A DNA stretch of 64,000 bases from Candidatus Woesearchaeota archaeon (GCA_016935985.1 JAFGPW010000004.1:1-64000); one strand, 5' to 3'. Shown: positions 21,326 through 29,752, numbered from the stretch's first letter. Numbers and translations: made by a program. Notes: generated by a model from the letters alone, not told the origin.

Positions 21326-23862
21326 TCCTCTTCAGCCTCCTCTTCAGCCTCCTCTTCGACTTCCTCGACAGGGGCGCTGACAGAGATGTCGGTCAGGCTG
21401 GTGCCGGACACGACCATTTCCATGCCCTCGAGGTCGTACTCGTCGTACTCAGCGACGACTTGGGTGGCCTTCCGGGTGTCGAGCGCGCTGTAACCAGCCA
21501 CGAGCATGGCGACATTGTCGCCGTTCTCGAACAGCTTGATCACGCCCTCTCCCTCGACGAAGCCCTCAGCGCAGTTGGCCGGGTTGCCCATGAGGGAAGC
21601 CGCAGCCGTGTTCGCGCACGGACCGCCGACGACCACCGCATGCTGGGACTTGATGTTCGAAACCTCGCTGTCCAGCTTCACAGCGCCGACGCTGATCTTC
21701 TGGACCTGCTCGGTCTCGATCACGCCTTCCCCAGCGGACGCGATGACCTCCGCGCCGAGCGGGGTGACGAAGACCTTGGCGATGACATCATCGTAGTAGT
21801 GCTTGATGCTCACCATGTCGTCGTCCTCGACGTTGTACTCGACCCAGGTGCCCTTGTTGGTCGCCCTGACCACAACATCATCGTTGTCATCCGCCATGTC
21901 GAACGGGCCCTGGCCTCCTGCCGCGCCGTTCCAGGCGAACTCGATGTCATCGACGATGCCGTCGGTCCCATCGTCCGCACCCGTCAGGGTGAACCCGACT
22001 TTCAGAGGCGCGACCGTGTCCGTCCGTTCCGTGAAGTTGAACTCGCTCAGGATCGGCGTTGTCGGATCGGTCAGGTCGATCTCCAGATCGAGGTCACCCT
22101 CTTCAGACGTCTCCATGTCGAGGATTCCCCCACCAAGGTTGTCGCCGAGGTTGGTGAACTCGATGTGGGCTGCCCTCATAGCAGTCGCGCTCCCTGCAAA
22201 GTCACACGCCACATCGCCGCCGCCAGCGGCAGTCGTGTTAATGCAGCTAAGCTGGATGTTGCCCACACCCTCGCCGAGCGCGATGGTCCACGGACCAGCG
22301 GTGCCAAGAGCCACGTCGACGTCGTTGTCGGTCGCGCCGTAGGTCAGGTCCTCGAAGCTCATCTCGAGATTGCCGAGATCGATGTCCGTGATCTCGATGA
22401 GGTGGGCCTCATTGCTGATGACAGCCAGGAACCGGGCACCGGTGCAGTCCTCGACGTCGCCTGACGCGTTGAAGTCGCACGCAGCACCTTCCACGTAGAT
22501 GCGGTCCTCAGGCGCGAGGTCCTCTCCCAGGTAGACGACGTCGGGCGAAGCCGCGGTGTCGTCGACGATCAGGTCGAGCACGATCTCCTCGTCATCGCTG
22601 TTGAGGAACTTCAGCTCGCCGCTGTCGCCGGAACCGGCCGCCTCGATCATCTCGTGGGAGCTCGTCTCGACGCCTGCGAAGACGATCTTGAAGTGGCCGA
22701 AGACCGGATCGACCCAGCTCTCGCCGGGAGCGAGGTACAGGTCGTCCTCAGGCAGGAAGGAGATGTCAAAGCCATCCCATTCGCCGTCGTCGCCGCTTCC
22801 GCCGCCACCGTTCAGGGTGACGAGCGAGCCGTCGACCTCATCGCCGTTGATGTCCACTTCTTGGCCATCCTCGAGGATGAGCTCGCTCGCGCCGAGGTTC
22901 ACTTCGCAGATGTCCGCGTCCTGGGCCTCGCTGTGGACGGCCCGTGCATCGGTCACGCCGATGGAGACGCCGTTCTTGCTCTCGGTGTCATCGACATCGA
23001 TCCAGGTGCTGTCGCCGTCGACCTTGAAGCCGCAGCTCGTCGCGTCCTCATCGACGTCCACCATCTCGACCGTGTGGTCGACGCCGTCGACCGTCACGGT
23101 GATCTCGTCGCCCTGCATCAGCCAGATGACCGTGTCGCCCGCCATGAGGGTGATCTTGTCGATGTCGCCGGCAGAGTCGGTGTCGACGTCCGTGATGGTG
23201 TACCGCATCCCGAGGATGTCAAGGGATGTCGACTCCAGGTCGTCGCCCGCGTCCGAAGCCGTCTCGTTGTTGAACTGGATCGGGTTGTCGAACTCGAGCG
23301 TGTAGGTGTACAGCGTATCGCCGGACGCGTCCGAGAGCCACAGGTAGTTCCCTGCCTCCGGGGCGTCGTCGTCATCCTGGTAGAGGATGAAGGCCGCCTG
23401 GTCCGGGTCGGTCGGGAACGCGAGGGTCTGCTCGTAGGTCTCGTCGTTATCGTTGTCGCCCTCGTTGTCGTTGTACTCGCCGTCGGTCAGCAGGTCCGGA
23501 AGGTCACCGGAATCGAGCTCGGCCGGCTCGACGCTCTGGATGGTTTCGGTGTAGTAGAAATCCTCGTCACCGACCTCATACCCATCGTCGACCGCGACCG
23601 TGGTACCGGCCCCGGTGTCGACCGCCGTCTTCTTGACGGAGACCGCCTGCAGGCTCATGGCGATGTTGGTGATGCCAACAACGTCCTCTGCCGCCGCGTT
23701 CTTACCGACAACGAGGAGGCCGTTGAACTTGCCGTCCTCGATAAACATACTGGGGTAGTCGGCGAGATCCGCCGCTGCCATCGCGCCCATGAGCGTCATC
23801 CCCACCATGGATGCACCTGCTCCTAAGGCAACGATCTTTTTTATTGCCTTTCTCAGTTTCAT
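21316..23862 (-). CDS. Major S-layer protein
   Basis: An 848-residue secreted protein forming the surface lattice. The N-terminus MKLRKAIKKIVALGAGASMV and GMTLMGAMAAADLADYPSMF is a signal peptide followed by the archaeal S-layer N-domain opening (AxLADYPxxF). FNGLLVVGKNAAAEDVVGITNIAMSL matches the S_layer_MJ/S_layer_N pattern. The C-terminal VGGPCANTAAASLMGNPANC and VAMLVAGYSALDTRKATQVVAEY match the S_layer_C pattern, which resembles a cell-wall-binding repeat. The body is extremely acidic, with many Asp and Glu. The last 15 residues are almost all Glu/Ala (EEVEEEAEEEAEEEEA), with no membrane anchor. GGAGGTGTTGAGTAA precedes ATG 23862. It has a long leader and its own terminator. Confidence 0.9.
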   Translation of the reverse strand: MKLRKAIKKIVALGAGASMVGMTLMGAMAAADLADYPSMFIEDGKFNGLLVVGKNAAAEDVVGITNIAMSLQAVSVKKTAVDTGAGTTVAVDDGYEVGDEDFYYTETIQSVEPAELDSGDLPDLLTDGEYNDNEGDNDNDETYEQTLAFPTDPDQAAFILYQDDDDAPEAGNYLWLSDASGDTLYTYTLEFDNPIQFNNETASDAGDDLESTSLDILGMRYTITDVDTDSAGDIDKITLMAGDTVIWLMQGDEITVTVDGVDHTVEMVDVDEDATSCGFKVDGDSTWIDVDDTESKNGVSIGVTDARAVHSEAQDADICEVNLGASELILEDGQEVDINGDEVDGSLVTLNGGGGSGDDGEWDGFDISFLPEDDLYLAPGESWVDPVFGHFKIVFAGVETSSHEMIEAAGSGDSGELKFLNSDDEEIVLDLIVDDTAASPDVVYLGEDLAPEDRIYVEGAACDFNASGDVEDCTGARFLAVISNEAHLIEITDIDLGNLEMSFEDLTYGATDNDVDVALGTAGPWTIALGEGVGNIQLSCINTTAAGGGDVACDFAGSATAMRAAHIEFTNLGDNLGGGILDMETSEEGDLDLEIDLTDPTTPILSEFNFTERTDTVAPLKVGFTLTGADDGTDGIVDDIEFAWNGAAGGQGPFDMADDNDDVVVRATNKGTWVEYNVEDDDMVSIKHYYDDVIAKVFVTPLGAEVIASAGEGVIETEQVQKISVGAVKLDSEVSNIKSQHAVVVGGPCANTAAASLMGNPANCAEGFVEGEGVIKLFENGDNVAMLVAGYSALDTRKATQVVAEYDEYDLEGMEMVVSGTSLTDISVSAPVEEVEEEAEEEAEEEEA

Positions 23863-24040
23863 TTACTCAACACCTCCATATCACACAAAGGCTATCTTGT
23901 TTGTTCTCCATCCGGAGTTTAGCTAAACCCCGCTTTTTTGATAAAGCGGACCATCAATCCTGTCCCTGTCGTCGCTATGGTAGTCGATTCTAGTGCTTAC
24001 TCTTGTAGGCCCACGTATGTTATAGCATCTTTATAAAACT
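23863..24040 (-). promoter_or_regulatory. S-layer promoter and structured 5' leader
   Basis: TATA box AGTTTTATAAAGATG lies at 24026-24040 on the minus strand, so the leader is about 140 nt, exceptional in a window full of leaderless genes. It contains the hairpin CCGCTTT-ATCAA-AAAGCGG-like stem near 23930-23952, the palindrome GTTTAGCTAAAC near 23918-23929 and the ribosome-binding site GGAGGTG. Long structured leaders often stabilise very abundant S-layer mRNAs. Confidence 0.6.
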
Positions 24041-24057
24041 TTCGTAACCCCAGACCT

Positions 24058-24098
24058 GGTCAGGAAGGCGGTAAACGCTGATATGGGCCTTCCTGACC
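24058..24098. repeat. 12-bp perfect inverted repeat upstream of the S-layer promoter
   Basis: GGTCAGGAAGGC (24058-24069) and GCCTTCCTGACC (24087-24098) enclose a 17-nt loop. It starts 18 bp upstream of the S-layer TATA box. It could be an operator or the stem of a small RNA. No T-run follows on either strand, so a terminator is unlikely. Confidence 0.55.
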
Positions 24099-24527
24099 GT
24101 TTCAGGGGGAATAAACCTATTGCTACTCTCAGATAGGAACAGGCCATTCGGACCCGATTCCAGGCATCTGTTTAAAAATTACCGGCTTTCGGGAAAACCA
24201 AACTCTCGTCGAGTATACGTATTACTACATATTACGCAGTCGGAAAGGAGTTGAGTTTTAGCCAAGGGGTTCGGTGGGCTGGAGCCGGAGGCGGAATGCC
24301 CGCCCCGATGCCGGCTGACGTCAGCTGCACGAGAAGGGATCCGAACGAGGGGTCTTGTCCATCGATGCTCAGCAATAGGAGATTACCAAGCATCCCAGTA
24401 ACGCGTTGCGATACTCGTGACACCGAAGGCCGGCGTATGCTGGCGCGTCGCCGACCGAAAGGCCGGGGAGACAGAATGGAGTGGAGTTCTCCCCATCCTT
24501 CATTTCCCCAGGCTTTTGGAAAAAGGC
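24099..24527. other. Gene-poor stretch of about 430 bp, possible structured RNA
   Basis: No protein-coding gene is convincing here; the track ORFs on both strands lack recognisable domains and run into the tRNA-Leu gene. The first 130 bp are AT-rich with a TATA-like GTTTAAAAATTACC (24170-24183). From about 24240 the DNA becomes GC-rich with several possible stems: GGCGG-AATGC-CCGCC, CACGAG...CTCGTG, CGGCG...CGCCG and GGGGAGA...TCTCCCC. I looked for SRP RNA (UGUNR, GGAA/AGCA) and RNase P RNA signatures and did not find them. An unassigned non-coding RNA is possible. Confidence 0.35.
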
Positions 24528-24674
24528 TGCGGGGGAAGGGATTCGAACCCTCGTAGGCGCTTGGCCAACAGGTTTCTTCCATGCCGGCAGAGTTGCCCCT
24601 GCCGGAATGGCCTAAGCTTGGACTGGTTTGCCACATGAGCCATCTGTCCCGTTTGACCACTCCGGCACCCCCGC
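24528..24674 (-). tRNA. tRNA-Leu(UAG) with two introns
   Basis: Acceptor GCGGGGG/CCCCCGC, discriminator A, T-arm GAGGG-TTCGAAT-CCCTT and a long variable arm GGCCAAGCGCC make this a class II tRNA-Leu. A normal anticodon arm appears only if two introns are removed. Exon 1 ends ...GGGACAG, intron 1 is about 24618-24643 (26 nt), a 7-nt middle exon GCTTAGG (24611-24617) carries anticodon UAG, and intron 2 is about 24574-24610 (37 nt) with a strong CCGGCAG...CTGCCGG stem. Exon 3 begins ACCTGTT. The product has stem ACAGG/CCTGT, loop CTTAGGA and 84 nt, all typical. Intron 2 is at 37/38 and intron 1 at about 30/31, a non-canonical site. TATA box GTATTAATAAGG lies upstream. Confidence 0.85.
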
Positions 24675-24755
24675 AGGGGAAAGCAGGGACCCCGGACATC
24701 CAGGCCCTTATTAATACTATTGGTAGGTATTGGTGGGAGGAAGAGAAAAAGGCCC

Positions 24756-24920
24756 CTACTTCTTCTGCCAGGTGTAGGAGCGTAGCCTCGCCGAGGCGCC
24801 GTAGCCGCACGAGGCGCAGACCTTCTTGCGGACATGGTAGGTGTGCTTGCCGCACCGCCTGCATCGGATGTGGGTCTTCTTGCCCGACCTCTTGCCCATC
24901 GATGCTGTGCCCTTGCTCAT
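24756..24920 (-). CDS. rpl37e: Ribosomal protein eL37
   Basis: A 54-residue zinc-ribbon protein of the large subunit, too short for the ORF track. The sequence starts [20 protein letters not shown] and has the zinc cysteines in [20 protein letters not shown], ending [11 protein letters not shown]. All these are family signatures. It starts 26 bp after the Lsm stop, and the Lsm-eL37 pair is conserved in archaea, so it is probably transcribed from the Lsm promoter. tRNA-Leu follows on the same strand with its own TATA box. Confidence 0.96.
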   Translation of the reverse strand: MSKGTASMGKRSGKKTHIRCRRCGKHTYHVRKKVCASCGYGASARLRSYTWQKK

Positions 24921-24945
24921 CGGCCGTCAACCCTGTCCGCTCCCC

Positions 24946-25170
24946 TCATGCCGGGGAGATCATGATGATGGTGTCGCCCCTGACGAAGACCACGCCGAGC
25001 TTGCGCTTGAGCGAGCCGTTCTCATGCTCTTCCGCCTCCTCAAGGACTATATTGATGTGGATATCGAAGGCCTTGAGCTTGCCCATGAACTGCTTGCCGT
25101 TCTTCAGGTCGACGATGACCCGCCTGTTCCGCGCCGCGTTGAGCGCATCCAAAGGTCGTGAATTTTCCAT
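24946..25170 (-). CDS. Sm-like archaeal protein (Lsm)
   Basis: The 74-residue protein is a single Sm fold. Sm1 is RRVIVDLKNGKQFMGKLKAFDIHINIVLEEAEEH and Sm2 is KRKLGVVFVRGDTIIMISPA, with the RG-D pattern (VRGDTI) that binds uridines. It should form a hexa- or heptameric ring acting in RNA metabolism. TATA box ACATTTAAATAG is at 25218-25230 with about 25 nt of leader containing GGGGTGT. It is co-transcribed with eL37. Confidence 0.94.
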   Translation of the reverse strand: MENSRPLDALNAARNRRVIVDLKNGKQFMGKLKAFDIHINIVLEEAEEHENGSLKRKLGVVFVRGDTIIMISPA

Positions 25171-25309
25171 TTCGCATACACCCCAACAAGTGGAATATGG
25201 GATGAGGAAACCTGGGGGCTATTTAAATGTTGCGTAAACATGCTCAGGGAGCCCGTGCCATCGCAGGTGCGAAAGTCTTATAAAGGCCCAGGTGTTTCCC
25301 GGAAGGACG

Positions 25310-25696
25310 ATGGTCGTCTCACAGGCGCGGTCGCAACGCACGGTCTCCGGCTCCAAATACAAGGCAGCCTGGAAGAAGAAGCAGCACGAGATGGGCCGCA
25401 CCCCCTCGCTCACGAGGATAGAGGCCAGGAAGATCAAGGCCATGCGGGGCCTTGGCGGCACCACGAAGATGCGGGTGCTACGCGAGGAGACGGCGAACCT
25501 CTATGACGCCGCCTCGAAGAGGTATGTCACGGCGAAGATCCTCTCCGTGATCAACAATCCCGCGAACCGCCATTATACGCGGCGGAACATCATCACCAAG
25601 GGCACGATCATCAGCACCGACCGGGGCCAGGCGAAGGTCACGAGCAGGCCCGGCCAGGACGGTACCGTCAACGCGATGCTCCTCGCGAAGAAGTGA
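25310..25696 (+). CDS. rps8e: Ribosomal protein eS8
   Basis: The 128-residue small-subunit protein. MVVSQARSQRTVSGSKYKAA, KKKQHEMGRTPSLTRI, RGLGGTTKMRVLREETANLY, NNPANRHYTRRNIITKGTII and SRPGQDGTVNAMLL match eS8 from end to end. ATG 25310 lies about 25 nt after TATA box TCTTATAAAGG (25276-25286); the six-residue extension of the track is rejected. Its 3' end overlaps the convergent endonuclease III-like gene by 29 bp. Confidence 0.95.
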   Translation: MVVSQARSQRTVSGSKYKAAWKKKQHEMGRTPSLTRIEARKIKAMRGLGGTTKMRVLREETANLYDAASKRYVTAKILSVINNPANRHYTRRNIITKGTIISTDRGQAKVTSRPGQDGTVNAMLLAKK

Positions 25697-26387
25697 GCGA
25701 TCTCTTGAGCGGACACCCGACGCCCGCGCTCTTTCCTTGATAATACCGCTTCGCATGCTCGACAAGGAGCGCATGGCACTCCTGGAACACCGCAAGGTCG
25801 GGCTCCAGGTTCTTCTCGAACAGGGATTTCACCTTGTCATACGACGCTCCTTTCCGCACCAGGCCAAGACCCTCGACGATCCGCCGGGTGTAGGCATCCA
25901 CCACGAAGCTCGGCACCCTGAAAGCGTAGAGCAGCATCGAATCGGCGGTCTCGGGACCGATTCCCCAGACAGAGAGCAGCGCCTCGCGGGAGGGCGTCCC
26001 CCTAAGCCCTGCGAAGAACCGCGAGAATTCCTTGAGCTTCCTCGCCTTCGCGGTGAAGTATCCTGATGGCCTGATGATCTCCCCCAGCCGACGGTCGCGT
26101 ATCCTCAGGATCGCCTCTGGCGAGAGCGCCCGCTCCCCTCCAAGCGCGGCGATCGCCTTCTCGACGTTCGTCCAGGCGGCGTTCTGCGTCAGGATCGCGC
26201 CGACGCAGACCTCGAAGGCCTGGGAACGGGTCTGGGGATAGGAATAATCGCTAGGGTGATAGCCGGCGAGCGAGCCGGACTTGGTCATCGTGACCGGCCT
26301 CGTGTTCCGCAGCGACTGCAGCGGCCACCATCCCTGCGGGCCGTATGACGCCATCAGCTGCCGATAGATGCGACGGACAGGGTGCAT
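25668..26387 (-). CDS. Endonuclease III-related HhH-GPD protein (COG2231-like)
   Basis: The 239-residue protein has the HhH-GPD fold of DNA glycosylases. AFEVCVGAILTQNAAWTNVEKAIAAL opens the six-helix domain. LLSVWGIGPETADSMLLYAF is the helix-hairpin-helix and VPSFVVDAYTRRI carries the catalytic Asp. The early SDYSYPQTRSQAFE and the WWPLQS segment fit the COG2231 group. The C-terminal [4Fe-4S] ligands of Nth are mostly missing: AKRYYQGKSAGVGCPL has a single Cys where CxxxxxxCxxC is usual. So this is probably a cluster-free glycosylase of unknown lesion preference. It shares a promoter region with the gene at 26454. Confidence 0.8.
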   Translation of the reverse strand: MHPVRRIYRQLMASYGPQGWWPLQSLRNTRPVTMTKSGSLAGYHPSDYSYPQTRSQAFEVCVGAILTQNAAWTNVEKAIAALGGERALSPEAILRIRDRRLGEIIRPSGYFTAKARKLKEFSRFFAGLRGTPSREALLSVWGIGPETADSMLLYAFRVPSFVVDAYTRRIVEGLGLVRKGASYDKVKSLFEKNLEPDLAVFQECHALLVEHAKRYYQGKSAGVGCPLKRSLTSSRGASR

Positions 26388-26418
26388 GCGGCAGGGCAGG
26401 CACGACCCCTATAATAAG

Positions 26419-26429
26419 ATTTATATAAT
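26419..26429. promoter_or_regulatory. Bidirectional TATA box
   Basis: GATTTATATAATC reads well in both directions. It lies 25-35 nt before ATG 26454 (+) and about 32-42 nt before ATG 26387 (-). Both mRNAs would be leaderless or nearly so. Confidence 0.65.
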
Positions 26430-26453
26430 CAGGTCGCCCTGGGAAGAGAGTCG

Positions 26454-27239
26454 ATGAGCTGGGTCTTCTACGGATTGGGGCTGCTGCCGTTCGCCTTCTA
26501 CGGCATTTTCTACCTCGCGACGCGCTCGCACGCCAAGGCTGCGCTCTTCTCCGGCCTCGGCTTCACCGCGGTGACTGCCGCGCTCAGCTTCTTCATCATC
26601 AGCGACATCATCGACATGAGGGACCGGTTCCTGACAGAGCCGAACCTCTTCCTCCTCAGGGACGATGATGGTTTCGTCGCCGGCTTCTCGGGATCGCCGC
26701 TCGAGCAGGACGAGGTCGTCTTCCCCGGCGGCGATGAGCTCGACCGGTGCTGGGCGTCGTATGCCGCAGGCGACAGCAGGGCGGTGCTCGGCTCCTATTA
26801 TAAGCTCTTCGTGCTCGACAAGGACGCGCTCCTCGCGAACGTCCCTGAAGAGATAGGCCTCCAGGGCGAGACCTTCGACCGGGCGTTCCTGGAGCGGCTG
26901 CTCGCCGCCGAGGACCCGATCGGCCTGTTCCTCAGGGAGCGCGTCTTCGGCGAGACGTACGACGAGTTCTCCCCCGACCAGATGGCCGAGGCGCGGGCCG
27001 GCCTCGAGGCCCAGCTCGGCGACGCCGCCGAGCTCAAAGGACGGCTCTTCGGCGTCCTCTTCGGCGCCGCCATGGCGCAGGCAGGGCCATCCTTCCTCTT
27101 CGACGGGTATAAGGCCGGCAGCATCGAGGTCATCCCCGAGAGCCCTGCGTTCATGCTCGTCAGGAACATCCCTGACAGCATCCTCGACACCGCGCGGGGC
27201 ATCGCGATGCGGGAGCTCCCGCAGGAGGCGGCGGCATGA
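26454..27239 (+). CDS. Uncharacterised membrane protein, two N-terminal helices
   Basis: I do not recognise this 261-residue protein. Two hydrophobic segments (about 5-22, VFYGLGLLPFAFYGIFYL, and 30-50, ALFSGLGFTAVTAALSFFII) are followed by an acidic soluble region of about 200 residues (DRFLTEPNLFLLRDDDGFVAGF...) that is helix-rich and contains LFLRERVFGETYDEFSPDQMAE. The final part has another weakly hydrophobic stretch (GRLFGVLFGAAMAQAGPSFLF). The gene overlaps the next by ATGA, so the two products are made together. A role with the secreted repeat protein that follows is a plausible guess only. Confidence 0.65.
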   Translation: MSWVFYGLGLLPFAFYGIFYLATRSHAKAALFSGLGFTAVTAALSFFIISDIIDMRDRFLTEPNLFLLRDDDGFVAGFSGSPLEQDEVVFPGGDELDRCWASYAAGDSRAVLGSYYKLFVLDKDALLANVPEEIGLQGETFDRAFLERLLAAEDPIGLFLRERVFGETYDEFSPDQMAEARAGLEAQLGDAAELKGRLFGVLFGAAMAQAGPSFLFDGYKAGSIEVIPESPAFMLVRNIPDSILDTARGIAMRELPQEAAA

Positions 27240-29752
27240 GGGCGCTCATCCCGGTCCTGCTCCTCCTGCTCGTCGCAGGGACGGCTGCGGCGCAGGGAAC
27301 GCTCGAGTTCGACGGCTGGCTCTATTCCGATGAGAGCGTGACAATCGACAAACGCCTCTTTCTTGTCACCATCCAGCCGGGAGGGATCGAGGTCATCATG
27401 CAGATAGACCGCGACTTCGGGATCATCGGGCTCGGCGACTGCGAGACCACCGAATCGATGCGGATATGCTACGCCGACTCGGACCGGGACCTCGACACCG
27501 GCGACCGCAGGGCCCGGCTGAAGATCTACTCGCTCTCGCCTGAGCTCGAGATCGCGCGGTCGGTCGGCGGCGGCACCCTCGTGGTCGACCAGGAGTACGA
27601 GGTGAGCGTGAACCTCTCGAACACCGGCGAGGCGACGGCGCGAAGCGTCGCCTACGAGGACGGCTTCCCGGACTCAATCGAGATCGCCGACTGCGACCGC
27701 TGCACCGCCGACGGCGGCACGGTCGCCTGGACCGGCTCGCTCAAGGCGGGCGAGACGCACGAGATGACGTACACGATCGTGCCCCGCGAGCCCGTCGACC
27801 AGGACCTCCGGGCGATGGCGACCTATTCCGACGGCGAGACGACGATGACTGAGTACTCCTCCACGCTCACCTTCGAGGCGCGGCCGGCGATCCTCGCCGA
27901 GTACGGCATCAACGCCACCGAGATCGACGCCGGCGGGTCGGTCAGGATCGATATCAACCTCACCAACGTCGGCGAGCGGGACGCGACGGTTGGCGAACTC
28001 GCGCTCCTCGTGCCCGACGGGCTCAAGCTGCTCGGGCAGTCGAGCGCCTTCGAGGCGGTCGGCTCCTCAAAGCTCGTCTGGTCGGGCGACCTCAGAGCGG
28101 GGACGACGCGCCGGCTCTACGCCGAGTTCAGCGCGACGGTGGTGGGATCGAGCGACCTCATCATCGAGGGGTCGTACATCGTCGGCAACCGGAAGCGGTC
28201 GATCGTCGGGCGCATCGGCACCGTCGAGGCTGAGGCGCGCGGCCTCATGCTCCACTCCACCTTCGACAACGACCTCACGCTCGAGTCCGGCCAGCTGCAG
28301 CAGGTGGCGGTGAACCTCCAGAACCTCGATGACATCGGCTACCGGGACGTCCGGGTGACGTTCGACACGACGCTCGCCGACATCTCGCCGATCTACCTCG
28401 CCTCGATCGGGGCCGGCGAGTACCGCCGGCTCGCCCGGTTCGACGTCGCGATGCCCGCCGTCAACGCGACCAGGGTCTACGACGTCGCCATGAACCTCAC
28501 GTACGAGACCTTGTACGGCGAGCTCTATACCGACGGGACCGAGGCCTCGGTCACCGTCGAGCCGATCAGGGGCATCGGCATCCTCCACAGCATCAGCCCC
28601 GCGACTGCCGAGTCAGGCGAAGAGGTCGGTGTCGAGGTGCGGCTCACCAACAACCGCCGGCAGGACGTCTCAACGGTATCGGCCGAGGACGTCTTCTCGA
28701 GAGATCTCTACCTCGAGGGCGTCTCGGAGAAAGTGATCCGCATGCTCCCCGACGGGCAGGAGGTGACCGCGTACGCCTACACGATCACCGCGCCGGACGT
28801 CGGCGAACGGATGAAGGTGAACATCACGACGCTCGTCTCCTACACGGAGAACGGGACCGAGTACCGCTTCAACAGGACCTCATCGTTCCTCGTCGAGCCG
28901 AAAGACCTCGCGCTCGATATCGTGCGGACGCCTGACGTCACCACCGTCTTCGCGGGCCAGCTCGTCACCGTTGATTACCTGCTGACCAACAATGAGGAGG
29001 AGTCGCTCTTCGGCATCGTGATCACGTACCCGAAGGACCGCCTGCTCGACAGCGTCGGCGCCGCGGGCTACGCGGTGTCGCGCATCGACCCCGGCGAGTC
29101 GCTCCGCTTCGACAACATCCAGATGGTTCGGCCTAAGGCTGCCGGCACGGTCAGGATCGGGAAGTCCGCGCTCTCCTTCACCGACGCGCTCGGCCACGCA
29201 TACCGGGTGAACGCGTCAGAGGACGCGCTCAGCGTCGCCTCGGGCTTCATCCAGGGCCCCGCGCTCCTGCTCACCAGGAACGTCTCGGTCGCAGGGCGCA
29301 CCGTCGCCATCGGCCTTGCCGTCGAGAACGTGGGAAGCGAGCCCGTGTCAGCGCAGGTCAGCGACCTCGGCGAGAGCTGGAGCGTCTCGCTCGGAAGGGG
29401 CCAGGAGAAGCGCTTCGCCTACAACCACACCCCCTCGTCGTGGGGGAACCTGACTCTCCCTCCCGCGCAGGCCGCCTACACCTATTTCAACCGCACCTTC
29501 TACGCCTATTCGGGCGAGGACCGTGTCGGGATCGCAGCGCCCGCCGCTCCTGCTACCGAGCCGGCTGCAGGGATCCTGCCGGACAGGGAAGAGGGAGGGG
29601 AGGGGCAGGAAGAGACGCTCCTACCGCCTGAGGGCGATGAGCGGACGATAGCACCGGCCCAGGACATGCGCGCGCCGCCGCAGGAGGAGCGGAAGAACCC
29701 CCTTAGTACTATCATCGAGTTTATAAAAAAGCTTATATTCGGCGAGGACTGA
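27236..29752 (+). CDS. Secreted protein with CARDB/DUF11-like Ig repeats
   Basis: An 838-residue secreted protein. Signal peptide MRALIPVLLLLLVAGTAAAQ is followed by at least five beta-sandwich repeats that begin with the pattern of CARDB-like domains: VVDQEYEVSVNLSNTGEATA (about 110), IDAGGSVRIDINLTNVGERD (about 235), ESGQLQQVAVNLQNLDD (about 350), ESGEEVGVEVRLTNNRRQD (about 465) and VFAGQLVTVDYLLTNNEEE (about 570). About 15 NxS/T sites suggest N-glycosylation. The C-terminus is a Pro/Glu-rich stalk and a short amphipathic helix (LSTIIEFIKKLIFGED) that could associate with the membrane. It lies between the ATGA-linked gene upstream and a small coiled-coil protein 15 bp downstream. Confidence 0.75.
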   Translation: MRALIPVLLLLLVAGTAAAQGTLEFDGWLYSDESVTIDKRLFLVTIQPGGIEVIMQIDRDFGIIGLGDCETTESMRICYADSDRDLDTGDRRARLKIYSLSPELEIARSVGGGTLVVDQEYEVSVNLSNTGEATARSVAYEDGFPDSIEIADCDRCTADGGTVAWTGSLKAGETHEMTYTIVPREPVDQDLRAMATYSDGETTMTEYSSTLTFEARPAILAEYGINATEIDAGGSVRIDINLTNVGERDATVGELALLVPDGLKLLGQSSAFEAVGSSKLVWSGDLRAGTTRRLYAEFSATVVGSSDLIIEGSYIVGNRKRSIVGRIGTVEAEARGLMLHSTFDNDLTLESGQLQQVAVNLQNLDDIGYRDVRVTFDTTLADISPIYLASIGAGEYRRLARFDVAMPAVNATRVYDVAMNLTYETLYGELYTDGTEASVTVEPIRGIGILHSISPATAESGEEVGVEVRLTNNRRQDVSTVSAEDVFSRDLYLEGVSEKVIRMLPDGQEVTAYAYTITAPDVGERMKVNITTLVSYTENGTEYRFNRTSSFLVEPKDLALDIVRTPDVTTVFAGQLVTVDYLLTNNEEESLFGIVITYPKDRLLDSVGAAGYAVSRIDPGESLRFDNIQMVRPKAAGTVRIGKSALSFTDALGHAYRVNASEDALSVASGFIQGPALLLTRNVSVAGRTVAIGLAVENVGSEPVSAQVSDLGESWSVSLGRGQEKRFAYNHTPSSWGNLTLPPAQAAYTYFNRTFYAYSGEDRVGIAAPAAPATEPAAGILPDREEGGEGQEETLLPPEGDERTIAPAQDMRAPPQEERKNPLSTIIEFIKKLIFGED

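Noticed and set aside
21265-22464. 399-aa and neighbouring long plus-strand ORFs opposite the S-layer gene
   Set aside because: Antisense shadows of an Asp-rich gene; no start context or domain.
24240-24510. Possible SRP RNA or RNase P RNA
   Set aside because: Size and stems fit, and GGGGTTCGGTG resembles the SRP RNA start, but the UGUNR, GGAA/AGCA (helix 8) and RNase P P4 motifs could not be found.
24232-24930. 232-aa minus-strand ORF over tRNA-Leu and eL37
   Set aside because: Re-reads eL37 in a wrong frame and passes through the tRNA gene; no domain found.
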